DNA of 49,523 bases. Origin: an uncultured Clostridia bacterium (GTDB taxonomy: Bacteria; Bacillota; Clostridia; Oscillospirales; Acutalibacteraceae). Under the pieces are notes generated by a model. That model did not search any database. It saw only the letters and a program-made list of their open reading frames with translations, and had not been told where the DNA came from. A program made the position numbers and the translations under genes. The stretch is from contig CANRMX010000012.1 in NCBI GenBank assembly GCA_947631855.1, positions 1 to 49,523 on the forward strand. Direction: 5' to 3'. Shown here in pieces: positions 39,859 to 49,523 of this stretch (its first letter is position 1; each line of letters starts with the position of its first letter).

Positions 39859-40464
39859 TTACACAGGTGGTTCGTAGATGGGATAGGTTCCTCTCATAAT
39901 ACCATATTCACATGTCACATGGGCATCTTCCAGTGAAGCTGTGGTAAAAGTACAGTAGAAGTATTGAGGAGATTCGCCGTCCCCTTTCAACGGAAAATAC
40001 CAGGACAGCTGGTCTTTTGAGTTTAATGTGCCGCCATGGCTCCAAAGATCGTCAAATGATTCTTCTTCAATACCATCTTCATAGGAGTAAGTTCTTCCCT
40101 GAAAATCACCGGCTGAATAGGAGTAATCCCAGATAGTGAAATGAGCAGGGTTTCCTAACTGCTTTTTTAATAGTTGTACCATGTTTTCGCAGTAAGAACG
40201 GTTTTTCTTGGAATCATCTAACCTCATCTCTGCAACGATAGATGAAATCTGTCCGTCTTCCATAGTAAGCACAACAGGAGATTCTTTCCCGCCAAAATTG
40301 AATGTTTCCGTTTCTTTGGGCAAATCGCCATCCCCAGCGTAATCATTCATAAGGGAGAGCAGTTTTTCATCTATAGCTGGCCCGGAAAACTGCTGAGAAC
40401 AGCCTGCAAGCAAAAGGACGCATAGAAAGAGGATAGCAAATACTACTTTTGTATGTTTCTTCAT
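39859..40464 (-). CDS. Lipoprotein of unknown function
   Basis: A 201-residue protein with signal peptide MKKHTKVVFAILFLCVLLLA and lipobox LAGC. The mature part is acidic and beta-rich (TFNFGGKESPVVLTMEDGQI...IVAEMRLDDSKKN, then FTIWDYSYSAGDFQGRTYSY). Not recognised. The ATG at 40464 lies 9 nt after AGGAGG and overlaps the stop of a 12-codon upstream frame (40461-40499). Promoter at 40555-40583. Confidence 0.72.
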   Translation of the reverse strand: MKKHTKVVFAILFLCVLLLAGCSQQFSGPAIDEKLLSLMNDYAGDGDLPKETETFNFGGKESPVVLTMEDGQISSIVAEMRLDDSKKNRSYCENMVQLLKKQLGNPAHFTIWDYSYSAGDFQGRTYSYEDGIEEESFDDLWSHGGTLNSKDQLSWYFPLKGDGESPQYFYCTFTTASLEDAHVTCEYGIMRGTYPIYEPPV

Positions 40465-40499
40465 TTTAGCTTGCCTCCTGCAATACAATAGGTACACAT
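40461..40499 (-). CDS. Possible 12-aa leader peptide coupled to the lipoprotein gene
   Basis: Minus-strand ATG at 40499-40497, 7 nt after GAGGAGG, encodes MCTYCIAGGKLK and stops at TGA inside ATGA, the start of the lipoprotein gene. Spacing and overlap fit translational coupling. It has no homology evidence. Confidence 0.4.
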   Translation of the reverse strand: MCTYCIAGGKLK

Positions 40500-40554
40500 T
40501 TTACATCCTCCTCTCGGAATAATTTTGTTCAGAGTATTTTCTGAACCTTATTAG

Positions 40555-40583
40555 AGTATATAACTTAAATCTTTAAATGTCAA
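40555..40583 (-). promoter_or_regulatory. Lipoprotein gene promoter
   Basis: Minus strand TTGACA (40583-40578), 17-bp spacer, TATACT (40560-40555). A GTTCAG/CTGAAC hairpin (40528-40547) follows in the leader. 40584-40843 has no gene; a GGAGCAGCC/GGCTGCTCC hairpin lies at 40674-40696. Confidence 0.78.
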
Positions 40584-40843
40584 TACCTTGTTCAAAAATT
40601 TTTGATATATTTTTAAGGAAGTCATCCAACACGAAGATTCAAGAGTGGCATATACTGAAAAAGTCGGATATACAAGGAGCAGCCTGGCTGCTCCTTTCTT
40701 ATGCCTTTCTGTAACAAATTATTTACTAAAAATTAAAAAACTGTACATCTTTTTGGTCTTGAACGCCTCGGAGTTATATGTTACGCTTTATACTGTAAAC
40801 AGCTTGATGAAAAATCAAGAAATATTATTTTAGGAGGTCTGTT

Positions 40844-42313
40844 ATGAACGCAAAAAAATCTATACTCCGAAAGTCCGTATTGCTTTTCCTGTCCATAGCG
40901 ATGCTCTGTCTGGTGGCGGTTTTGCTTTCCTCCTGCAAGGCGGCGGACGACAACAAGCCCCTGCGCGTTCTGGTAGACCTCTATCACGAAACTCCCGCAA
41001 GCGACCCGACAACGAATCCGTCGGAGTGGTTTCAGCCCTGGGGCGGCCGGAGCGCGCTGATCGAAGCGGACGTGGCACGGCTGGAAACGCTGCTGGAAGC
41101 CGACGGCCTGGAGAATTTTGAGATCGAGTGGGTGCCGGATTCTGGCGCGGAGCGTAAATCCGCCCTGACCCGGGTGCGCACGGAGATGATGTCCGGCGAA
41201 GGGCCCGATGTTTTTATTGTGCAGCCCCACTGGGCTTTCAACTACGTGGAAGACGATTCTTTGTTCCTCATCCCCCAAAAAAGTTTGGAGCTGGGCCTGT
41301 TCTACCCGCTGGACGACCTGCTGCCAAAAGCACGGCACTTCTCGCTGGAGGATACCACGGAGGCCATCATGGACGCGGGCGTCAGCGAACGGTTTGGCCG
41401 GGGCATCCTGCCCCTTTCCTATTCCCTGCCCCTGACGGTGTATCGGCAGGAGGATGTGCCGGAGCTGCCGGAAATCTCCACCTGGCAGGAGATGCTGGAG
41501 GAGGAGAATCGGCTGTATCAGCCGGGCACCGCTGTGTACGGTCTGGACAATGTCGTCGTGGATTTGGACCTGTGCGCCTACACCTTTGGGGATTTGACCA
41601 CCTTTGACGAGAACGTCGGCAAGCTGGCGTTTACGGAGGAGGAACTGCTGGCGCGCCTGCGGGAGACCCAGGATCAGCTCACCAAATATCAACAGGGCGA
41701 GCTGGACGATCTGCCCTATTATCGCAGCAACTTTTTCGGGCCAGATTTTGAAGAGGGCTGCATGAGAGCCACCGTCCCGACGGAGACGGAAACGGACAGC
41801 TCCCACTTCAACCGAATTCCCGATATCACCCTGCCATCGGACATAATGCTGCACCCCACCGAGCAGGCGCTGACCTTCGCGCCCATCTACAACGAGGAGG
41901 GCGGCGTCACCGCGTCCATCAGCCTCTTTGCCGCCATCAACGCCAACACCAAGTCCCCGGAGCGGGCGTTTCAGGTGCTGGACGTGCTGATGAGCCAGGA
42001 GGCCATGGGAAAGCTGCTCTTGTATCGTTCCGGCACGAATGTGGATACCCTTTCCGTCCGGGAGGACGTGATGACCGAAGAAGCCCCTTATGTGGAAGTG
42101 GGATGGTTCATGCATGAGCAAAATCTGGAAGCCTTTGCCCAGGTGCGGGAGAAGATCTCCCATGTGTTCTTCGAGAGCACCCTCACCATGGAGCTGGAGA
42201 GGCTGCAAGCGCTTGCCCGGGCCAGCGTGCCCGGCGGCTATGCCCCCGATACCGATCTGGCAGCCAACGTGGCCGAGGCCTACAGCCGGATGCAAAAAGA
42301 ACTGGACGAATAG
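40844..42313 (+). CDS. Orphan extracellular solute-binding lipoprotein (paralogue 3 of 3)
   Basis: A 489-residue lipoprotein with lipobox LLSSC (about Cys31). It has the same blocks as the other two: RVRTEMMSGEGPDVFIV, SLFLIPQKSLELGLFYPLDD, FTEEELLARL, FAAINANTKSPERAFQVLDV and a YSRMQKELDE end. It is the most divergent and carries insertions near residues 50-65 and 285-310. No permease is adjacent. Ribosome site TAGGAGGTCTGTT. The mosaic repeats begin directly after its stop. Confidence 0.8.
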   Translation: MNAKKSILRKSVLLFLSIAMLCLVAVLLSSCKAADDNKPLRVLVDLYHETPASDPTTNPSEWFQPWGGRSALIEADVARLETLLEADGLENFEIEWVPDSGAERKSALTRVRTEMMSGEGPDVFIVQPHWAFNYVEDDSLFLIPQKSLELGLFYPLDDLLPKARHFSLEDTTEAIMDAGVSERFGRGILPLSYSLPLTVYRQEDVPELPEISTWQEMLEEENRLYQPGTAVYGLDNVVVDLDLCAYTFGDLTTFDENVGKLAFTEEELLARLRETQDQLTKYQQGELDDLPYYRSNFFGPDFEEGCMRATVPTETETDSSHFNRIPDITLPSDIMLHPTEQALTFAPIYNEEGGVTASISLFAAINANTKSPERAFQVLDVLMSQEAMGKLLLYRSGTNVDTLSVREDVMTEEAPYVEVGWFMHEQNLEAFAQVREKISHVFFESTLTMELERLQALARASVPGGYAPDTDLAANVAEAYSRMQKELDE

Positions 42314-42783
42314 GCAGCGTGACGCTGCATCCACTTCGCGATTCGCACGCTTAGGGCGTGCTGGCGCGTGCTGGAAACAGCTTTTCCGGTCGCGGCGGGC
42401 AGTGCCCGCTGCCAATTCGCGGGCCAAACGCAATTTTCGCTGCGCTCAAATAGCGTTGCGCAATCCTCGCTTCGCTCGGATAGCGCCGTGTTTTAAGGCA
42501 CGTTGGCGTGATCGAGAATCAACTTTTCCGGTCGCGCCCGATAGATAAGAAGAAGGGCCTCCCCATGAGGGAGGCTCTTTTGCATAGTTGGGTCGGGCCA
42601 AGGAAAGCTTTTTGTCAAACTTTTTCTCGAAAAAGTTTGCCGCCCGTGCCAGCTGCCCCGAGCCGCAAACCGTGTCTGGCGCCTCTTATACCTATCGGGC
42701 GCGACTGCATAAGTTATCCCTTGTTCACGACAAGTGAGCGAAGCGAACGGAGCCCGCGAAGTGCAAACGGCCTCAGGCCGCCC
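42314..42783. repeat. Mosaic repeat block after paralogue 3
   Basis: Contains two GGTCGC end modules, GCGGGCCAAACGCAATTTTC (42420-42439), the GCCTCCC-catga-GGGAGGC terminator (42557-42575), the GTTGGGTCGGGCCAAGGAAAG module, CTTTTTCTCGAAAAAG (42618-42633), and GTGAGCGAAGCGAACGGAGC (42733-42752). No gene. Confidence 0.75.
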
Positions 42784-43105
42784 GCACAGGGGATGTGGTT
42801 CATCGCGCCGCCCAACAGCGCAAACGTAAATCTCGATATACAAAAAACCTTGAAGGCAACTTGTATGTAAACGTAATCTGCTAGAGCTCTTGAATGACTT
42901 TCACCAGCAGCTGCTGCGCCCGGTGGGCGGACTCCGCCGCAAACGTGGGGAAGTCCACCTGGGAGTCGTGGTTTGCCCCGTCGGAGATGGCCCGCAGTAC
43001 CGCACAGGGGATGTGGTTCATCGCGCCGCCCAACAGCGCAAACGTAAATCTCGATATACAAAAAACCTTGAAGGCAACTTGTATGTAAACGTAATCTGCT
43101 AGAGC
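42784..43105. repeat. 218-bp tandem duplication of the mtnN 3' end
   Basis: CGCACAGGGGATG(T/C)GGTTC recurs at 42784, 43002 and 43220, exactly 218 bp apart. The unit 42889-43020 repeats, on the minus strand, the last 46 or so codons of mtnN (MNHIPCAVLRAISDG...KVIQEL) plus stop, joined to a roughly 85-bp spacer (43023-43105). The 42784-42888 copy is only the spacer part. Differences between copy and gene are mostly at third codon positions. Confidence 0.8.
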
Positions 43106-43812
43106 TCCTGAATGACTTTCAACAACAACTGCTGTGCCCGGTGAGCGGATTCCGCCGCGAAGGTGGGGAAGTCCACCTGGGAGTCGTGGTTGGCCCCGTC
43201 GGAAATGGCCCGAAGCACCGCACAGGGGATGCGGTTCATCGCGCAGACATGGGCGGTGGAAGCGCCCTCCATTTCGCAGGCCAGCGCGCCGAAGGTCTCG
43301 TACAGATACGCGCCAAAGGCCGGGTCGGCCACGAACTTGTCCCCCGTGGCGATGGGCCCCACATGGGCGGCCCCATACAGTCCCTGGGCCGCTGCCCGCA
43401 GCTTCTCCACCAGCGCCCCGTCGCAGGGGAATCGGGAGAGCTTGCCGCTGCCAGGCACTTCGATCACCGACAGGGCGTCGCCCATGGGCGTGAGGTCGTA
43501 ATCGTACTGGACGCAGTGGCTGGCGATCACCAGATCGCCGATCTGCACCTGCGGGCCGGTGCCGCCCGCCACGCCGATATTCAGAATGATCCGGGGCGCG
43601 TACACGCTGGCCATCACCTGGGCGCAGGCCGCGGAATTCACCTTGCCCGCGTGGCACTGTGCCACCACGCAGGGCACGCCCCGGAGGGTCAGCCGGGTGA
43701 AGGTCATGGAGGCGTGCTCCTCCCGGGCGGTGATCTCTCCCGCCGCGAGGATGGCTTCGATCTCCACTTGCATGGCGCCGATCACGCCGATGGGTTTTTT
43801 GTTGTGTATCAT
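43099..43812 (-). CDS. mtnN: 5'-methylthioadenosine/S-adenosylhomocysteine nucleosidase
   Basis: A 237-residue cytosolic enzyme that cleaves MTA and SAH to adenine and thio-sugars for methionine recycling. Catalytic residues are visible: Glu17 in IGAMQVEIE (E. coli E12), the substrate Met/Glu pair in ACEMEGAS, and the catalytic Asp in RAISDGANHDSQ. Phosphorylase-fold motifs AGKVNSA and NIGVAGG are present. The gene is 30 bp behind the YcxB-like gene, with AAAGGAGACCCT as ribosome site. A duplicate of its 3' end follows the stop codon. Confidence 0.94.
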   Translation of the reverse strand: MIHNKKPIGVIGAMQVEIEAILAAGEITAREEHASMTFTRLTLRGVPCVVAQCHAGKVNSAACAQVMASVYAPRIILNIGVAGGTGPQVQIGDLVIASHCVQYDYDLTPMGDALSVIEVPGSGKLSRFPCDGALVEKLRAAAQGLYGAAHVGPIATGDKFVADPAFGAYLYETFGALACEMEGASTAHVCAMNRIPCAVLRAISDGANHDSQVDFPTFAAESAHRAQQLLLKVIQEL

Positions 43813-43842
43813 AGGGTCTCCTTTTCCTCTGCCCCGCGGGGC

Positions 43843-45183
43843 TTATTTGGATTTTTCCTCCTGCATTTTCTCCTTGATGAAGGCCAGAAAGCTGTCCATA
43901 TCTCCCACGGAGAAGCCGTATTGATCCAGGATGTGGGCGTTTTCCGGCCCATAATAGAGGTACACATACTGGCCGCTGCGGCGCACCGCCGTGATGCGGA
44001 AATAGGGATAGAGGGTAGAGGGCTGGATGCCCGACACCCGGAATGCCTCGTCGTAGAACATATACTGGGCCACGTTGGAATTGCTGGTGTTGTGGAGCCG
44101 GAGCTGGACTTTCTCCACCGCGCCGGGGATGGTGCACGCCCGATAGGCAAAGAAGACGGTGACGCCCACGGCGATCACCTTCATCCACCACACCATGTTG
44201 AAGACGAACACGGTGATCAGCACCGCCGCGCACACCGCCGCGCCCAGCGCCAGCGACGCCCAGGACTTGACCAGGGCCTGGTACATGCTGAATTTGTGGA
44301 TTGCCTCCCGGGTGCACTCGGTGGCGTTGGCAAAACGCAGCTCACCGGGGTCCCAATCCCGATTGTCCCGGTGCTCCTTTTCGTAGGCGGTCAGCCGCGC
44401 GGCCATTTTATCCCGGCTCTTTTTATTCAGCTTCCGGCGGACCGGGATCACCACGGCAGGGGCCAGCACCATCAGCAGCACAAAGCCCAGCACGATAAAG
44501 ATGGGGATATATTCCCGCAGCTCGATGGGATCGGGCCGGTTCATTTCCTCCACCTGTTCCGGGGTGTATCGCGCGGTGATCCGCACCGAATCCACCATTT
44601 CTTCCAGCATGGACACCGGGAAGTCCTGGAATTCGGCGGTGGAATGGATGTTGAAATTCAGGGTGTGGCCGTTGAAGATCGTGCCGATGGTGATCTCATG
44701 GGCTTCGCCATATTGCTCGGTGGCGCCGTCGGCCCGCAGATAATAGAACGGCTGGCCGTCGATCTCCAGATACCGGCGCTGGACGGTGATGCCATCCGTT
44801 TCCGATTGCAGCAGCTGCGGTAGCAGCGCATCCAGCTCCTCCTGGGACATCTGGCTGAGATCGAACAGCTCCATGGTGGCGTCGTTGAGCCGGGACATGA
44901 CCTTGATGTTGATCTCGCCGTTTTCGGTGTACAGGTCGGCGATCACGGCGAATTCCTCGTTTTCCTCCACCTGATCTTCCCCGTCGGTGACGCCCACCAT
45001 TCCCCAGGTGGGATCGCCGGCCTCGGCGGTGCCCATGTCGTAGCGGATGGCGGCGGGCAGCACAAAGGTGAAGTCGTCGCCCTTCCATTCCCGGACCGCG
45101 CTTTCCGCAGCCAGGACGGGCAGGCAGCAGGCGGCAAGCAGCACAACAGCCAGGCACAGGGCGGATAATTTTTTCAGTTTCAT
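43843..45183 (-). CDS. Membrane protein with a YcxB-like C-terminal domain
   Basis: 446 residues. A signal peptide (1-25), an extracellular domain of about 200 residues (EWKGDDFTFVLPAAIRYDMG...ELFDLSQMSQEELDALL), a membrane helix (IPIFIVLGFVLLMVLAPAVV), a basic cytosolic linker, two more helices, then a C-terminal cytosolic YcxB-type domain (YMFYDEAFRVSG...YVYLYYGPENAHILDQYGFS). YcxB domains are widespread and of unknown function. The extracellular part resembles no family I can name. First gene of a two-gene operon with mtnN. Confidence 0.75.
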   Translation of the reverse strand: MKLKKLSALCLAVVLLAACCLPVLAAESAVREWKGDDFTFVLPAAIRYDMGTAEAGDPTWGMVGVTDGEDQVEENEEFAVIADLYTENGEINIKVMSRLNDATMELFDLSQMSQEELDALLPQLLQSETDGITVQRRYLEIDGQPFYYLRADGATEQYGEAHEITIGTIFNGHTLNFNIHSTAEFQDFPVSMLEEMVDSVRITARYTPEQVEEMNRPDPIELREYIPIFIVLGFVLLMVLAPAVVIPVRRKLNKKSRDKMAARLTAYEKEHRDNRDWDPGELRFANATECTREAIHKFSMYQALVKSWASLALGAAVCAAVLITVFVFNMVWWMKVIAVGVTVFFAYRACTIPGAVEKVQLRLHNTSNSNVAQYMFYDEAFRVSGIQPSTLYPYFRITAVRRSGQYVYLYYGPENAHILDQYGFSVGDMDSFLAFIKEKMQEEKSK

Positions 45184-45239
45184 CGGCGCTCTCAGTCCTT
45201 TTTCAGATGCTTTTTCTTTATTATATCACGCTTGCCCCC

Positions 45240-45480
45240 GCTTCACAACCTACTTTTTCTTGGAAAGAAAAAGCAAGCCTTTTTGAAAAAAGGCTTGGCG
45301 AAAAACTTTACTTGGCTCCACCCAACTGAGATAACGAGCCTCCCCGCCCTACGGGCGGGGAGGCACATCTTCTATCTTTCGGGCGCGACCGGGAAAGTCG
45401 TTTCCTAATCGCACCAGCACACCTTACAGCGCGCCGCTATCCGAGCAAAGCGAAAATTGCGTTTGGCCCGCCGCGACAGA
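45240..45480. repeat. Mosaic repeat upstream of the YcxB-mtnN operon
   Basis: CTTTTTCTTGGAAAGAAAAAG (45251-45271), AAGCCTTTTTGAAAAAAGGCTT, the TTGGCTCCACCCAACTGAGAT module, the palindrome GCCTCCCCGCCC-tac-GGGCGGGGAGGC (45338-45364), then the unit shared with 15983-16048 (45384-45452). Confidence 0.75.
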
Positions 45481-45484
45481 AAAG

Positions 45485-45521
45485 CCCGGAATCATCTGAG
45501 CGCTCTACCAGCTGGGATCAG
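45485..45521 (-). other. Possible tRNA 5'-half relic
   Basis: On the minus strand ATCCCAGCTGGTAGAGCGCT resembles the D-arm of a tRNA (AGCTCAGCTGGTAGAGC). There is no acceptor or T-arm. It borders a mosaic repeat, so it may be an old insertion scar. Confidence 0.3.
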
Positions 45522-45688
45522 TAGCGGATGATAAAGTAGATGACATAGACCCAACTCAGTATTCCGTGAAAAATCGCCCAGCCGACAGAATGCCAGGTCG
45601 TATAGCTGATCACCATCGCCAAGGCGCTTCCAAAGGTAATCCCGGACTTCACGGTTTTTTTAACGATCTTATTTTGATTTTCTTCCAT
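45518..45688 (-). CDS. Small conserved membrane protein, 56 aa
   Basis: Begins MEENQNKIVKKTVKSGITFG, then a hydrophobic segment SALAMVISYTTWHSVGWAIFHG and LSWVYVIYFIIRY: two closely spaced helices with the W-H-S-[VI]-GWA pattern I recall from small proteins of gut Firmicutes and Bacteroidetes. Function unknown. The ATG at 45688 follows GAGGTGGAACT. Monocistronic. Confidence 0.7.
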   Translation of the reverse strand: MEENQNKIVKKTVKSGITFGSALAMVISYTTWHSVGWAIFHGILSWVYVIYFIIRY

Positions 45689-45816
45689 AGTTCCACCTCT
45701 ATAAGTGCCGAGCAGTCGCCCTGCTGTGCAATGCCGAAAGTATAGCACACAAAAGAAACGATTTCAAGATGTCTGCCTCATTCCGCAGCGTGCAGCTGGG
45801 CTGCACTTGTCCGCAC

Positions 45817-46922
45817 TTATACATTGTCCAACAACCGCACCAGCAGGGCGTTGGACACCAGAAAGCCCTCAGGGGTGAGGGAAAGTTGCTCCCCGTCCGC
45901 TCGGTAGAGAGCGGGCGGGCATTTTTGCGCGTTTTGCAGGACGCGGGCAAAGGCATGCTCCCCGGCCGCGCCGTAGCGCTCCCGGCAATCGGCCCGGCGG
46001 AGGCCCCGGGTCAGCCGGAGGTTGAGCAGGGCGAATTCCGCAAAATCCCCGCCCGTGCCATCAGAGACCGGCGGCGCACCCCGGAGAAATCCATCCAGAT
46101 CCCGGGGACAGTGGAATCGCCTGCCCTGATAAAAGCTGTGGGCGGCCGACCCGAATCCCAAATATTCCTCGTCCCGCCAGTAGTGGAGATTGTGCCGCCC
46201 GGCCCGGCCCGGCTGCGCATAATTGCTGATCTCGTACTGCCGGTAGCCCAATTGCTCCAGCCGCTCGGTGAGCAGAAGATACAGCTCCGCCGCGGCGTCC
46301 GAATCCAGGGGCTCCACGCCGCGCTGGGCAAAGGCCGTGCCCGGTTCCACTTTCAGAAGATAGGCCGAAAGGTGCTCCGGGCCCAATCGGGCGCAGAAAT
46401 CCACGCTCCGCGCCAGCGTCTCCCAGGTCTGGCCGGGCAGGGCAAGCATCAAGTCCAGTGAGATATTGTCAAACCCTCCCACCCGGGCGTCGGAAAAGGC
46501 CCTTGCCGCCTGGACAGGACTGTGCTCCCGGCCCAAAAAGGCCAGCTCCTTGGGATCGGCGGACTGCACCCCCATGGACAGCCGGTTGAATCCCGCTTTC
46601 CGCACCGCCGCAAAGAAGGCCCCGTCCACCCGGGTGGGGTTGGCTTCCAGCGTGATCTCCGCATCCTCTGCCACGGAGAAGGTGGCGAAAATATGGGCCA
46701 GCAGCGCGCCCAGCGTCTCCGCGCCCAGCAGATTGGGCGTGCCGCCGCCAAAGTACACCGTGTCCACCGGCAGGCCGGCGTACCGCTCCATCTCCGTCAT
46801 GATCTTTGCCGCGTACCGGGCACGAATCGCCTCGTCGCCGCGGAGGGAATAGAAATCGCAATAGGGGCACTTGCCGGCGCAGAACGGCACATGGACATAC
46901 AGCCCCAGGGGTTTTTGCCCGC

Positions 46923-46926
<4 letters not shown>
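45817..46926 (-). CDS. hemW: Radical SAM heme chaperone HemW
   Basis: 369 residues. The [4Fe-4S] cysteines are C16, C20 and C23 in [34 protein letters not shown] and [11 protein letters not shown] follow, as does the HemW C-terminal domain ([20 protein letters not shown]...LGFGSAAHS). Unlike coproporphyrinogen oxidase HemN it uses the short CxxxCxxC N-terminus and acts as a heme-binding chaperone. Its start overlaps the lepA stop by 4 nt (ATGA), the usual lepA-hemW arrangement in Firmicutes. Confidence 0.93.
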
Positions 46927-48725
<1,799 letters not shown>

Positions 48726-48780
48726 AGGGGTTCTCCTTACAACGGTTCTGAGGGTATTATACACGATTCCCGGCAAAAAG

Positions 48781-48802
48781 AAAAGTCCCCCGAAAGGGAC
48801 TT
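48781..48802 (-). terminator. Terminator of the XRE gene
   Basis: Minus strand AAGTCCC/GGGACTT stem (48802-48796 with 48790-48784) then TTTTCTTTTT. Confidence 0.78.
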
Positions 48803-48805
48803 GCG

Positions 48806-49048
48806 CTATTTGATCTCCTGCTCAAGCGCATCGAACAGGGGAGATGAGAAAAATTCGCCTAAAGTGATGTCCAGCCCATCGCAGAATTTCTTGATGGTGA
48901 GGATGGACACGTCCCGGCGGGTCTTGTCCATCATGCTGTACGCCGTGGACGGCGTGACGCCGGACAGGTTGGCCAGCCCGTTCAGCGTGATCTTCTTCTC
49001 CCTGCACAGCACCCGAAAGCGCTCCGCTACCGCATCCTTGACGCCCAC
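48806..49048 (-). CDS. XRE-family HTH regulator, divergent from the BspA-like gene
   Basis: 80 residues: [20 protein letters not shown], then [20 protein letters not shown], an HTH with a helix shift, and [20 protein letters not shown], the usual end of small XRE regulators. GTG at 49048 is chosen because GAGGTGAGAACT precedes it; longer in-frame starts run into the operator. The palindrome at 49088-49101, between it and 49170, is the probable operator. Confidence 0.82.
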   Translation of the reverse strand: MGVKDAVAERFRVLCREKKITLNGLANLSGVTPSTAYSMMDKTRRDVSILTIKKFCDGLDITLGEFFSSPLFDALEQEIK

Positions 49049-49087
49049 AGTTCTCACCTCAAGGATAGTGTAAAAAATTTTTCGCAG

Positions 49088-49113
49088 GTGCGTATACGCA
49101 CTTGCGTATACAC
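49088..49113. promoter_or_regulatory. Palindromic operator between divergent genes
   Basis: The perfect 14-bp palindrome GTGCGTATACGCAC (49088-49101) followed by the half-copy TTGCGTATACAC (49102-49113). It overlaps the -35 region of the TATAAT at 49131-49136 and lies upstream of the XRE gene on the other strand. Confidence 0.65.
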
Positions 49114-49169
49114 TGCGCCTTTCCTGTCGATATAATGGAAATACCAACCTTTATAAAGGAGCGAAAAAA

Positions 49170-49523
49170 ATGAAGAAGAAAATTTTAGCCCTACTGCTCA
49201 CCCTTGCCCTCCTTGCGGCCATGATTCCGCTGGGCGCCAGTGCGGAAACCGCCACAACCGGCAAGTGCGGCGAAAACCTCACCTGGTCCCTGGCGGGCGA
49301 CACCCTGACCATCTCTGGCACGGGCCCCATGCAGAACTACGACATGAGCACCACCTCGAAGGACTTTGTGTGCCTATCCACCCTCACCGGCGGCTGCACC
49401 ACGGCCATCATCGAGCACGGCGTCACCACCATTGGTGACCAGGCGTTCGCCTACTGCAACGAAACCAACGATAAGGTACCCCTTGAGCAGGTCATCATCG
49501 GCGACACCGTCACCACCATCGGC
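49170..49523 (+). CDS. Secreted BspA-like leucine-rich repeat protein (3' end outside window)
   Basis: 118 codons visible. A signal peptide (MKKKILALLLTLALLAAMIP, cleavage near GASA) then CGENLTWSLAGDTLTISGTG, the cap that precedes LRR_5 repeats in BspA-like proteins, and two starting repeats (VTTIGDQAFAYC, LEQVIIGDTVTTIG). Such proteins are cell-surface adhesins. AAAGGAG precedes the ATG. Open to the window end, so full length is unknown. Confidence 0.85.
   Translation, partial: MKKKILALLLTLALLAAMIPLGASAETATTGKCGENLTWSLAGDTLTISGTGPMQNYDMSTTSKDFVCLSTLTGGCTTAIIEHGVTTIGDQAFAYCNETNDKVPLEQVIIGDTVTTIG

Noticed and set aside
42714-43061. Ser/Arg-rich frames (SERSERSPR) in the mosaic repeats
   Set aside because: They are translations of the GTGAGCGAAGCGAACGGAGC module, appear in several frames, and lack ribosome sites.

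Overview
The window looks like a chromosome segment of a GC-rich, endospore-forming, anaerobic gut Firmicute of the class Clostridia, most like the Oscillospiraceae/Ruminococcaceae. The reasons are a SpoIIQ-like LytM protein, a Clostridia-type PcrA, a LexA with a Gram-positive SOS box, AGGAGG ribosome sites, sigma-A promoters with 17-bp spacers, gut-type glycosidases (GH36, domain-permuted GH3), Hol-Tox toxins and PadR/DUF6120 genes. No rRNA or CRISPR is present and there is a single intact tRNA. Lower-GC islands (about 3.45-4.05, 20.4-22.4 and 39.3-40.85 kb) look acquired.

Layout: 0-1.8 kb, a riboswitch-like leader (best match yybP-ykoY, Mn2+) in front of an orphan sodium-pump beta subunit and a small gamma-like partner. 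2.0-6.3 kb, an orphan solute-binding lipoprotein, a small secreted protein, plsY, and an SLH polysaccharide deacetylase. 7.0-11.4 kb, a heterodimeric ABC exporter operon with an embedded GNAT gene. 12.6-14.8 kb, SpoIIQ-like, XRE regulator, LexA. 16.1-19.8 kb, SDR, DUF4364, alpha-galactosidase. 19.8-22.7 kb, tRNA-Lys followed by a repeat element bounded by a duplicated tRNA 3' end, then MBL hydrolase, Rpn fragment and a hypothetical gene. 23.1-28.3 kb, GH3, two small membrane proteins, M20 amidohydrolase. 28.8-35.7 kb, a second solute-binding lipoprotein, pcrA, MBL hydrolase, a cysteine-rich hypothetical, CarD. 35.7-37.5 kb, cysK-cysE. 38.5-42.3 kb, padR with a frameshifted DUF6120-like gene, two secreted proteins, a third solute-binding lipoprotein. 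42.8-49.1 kb, mtnN with a partly duplicated 3' end, a YcxB-type membrane protein, a small membrane protein, lepA-hemW, XRE regulator, and the start of a BspA-like surface protein.

The most unusual content is between the genes. Six copies of a compact convergent type I toxin-antitoxin cassette occur (about 6.4, 11.6, 12.0, 14.9, 15.4 and 37.9 kb). Each has a promoter, a structured leader, a 28-31-codon Hol-Tox membrane peptide, and an antisense RNA with its own strong promoter that converges on the toxin 3' end. Five of the six toxin frames have ATT or ATA exactly where an ATG start is expected. The toxin mRNA and the antisense RNA share a 5' hairpin ending in GGCCCTC, which is complementary to the toxin Shine-Dalgarno. 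Around the cassettes, and at many gene ends, lie mosaic repeats built from the same few modules: GC-rich palindromic terminators, a GGGCGCGACCGGAAAA module, and a GTGAGCGAAGCGAACGGAGC module. At least one toxin cassette appears to have moved together with its flanking repeat.
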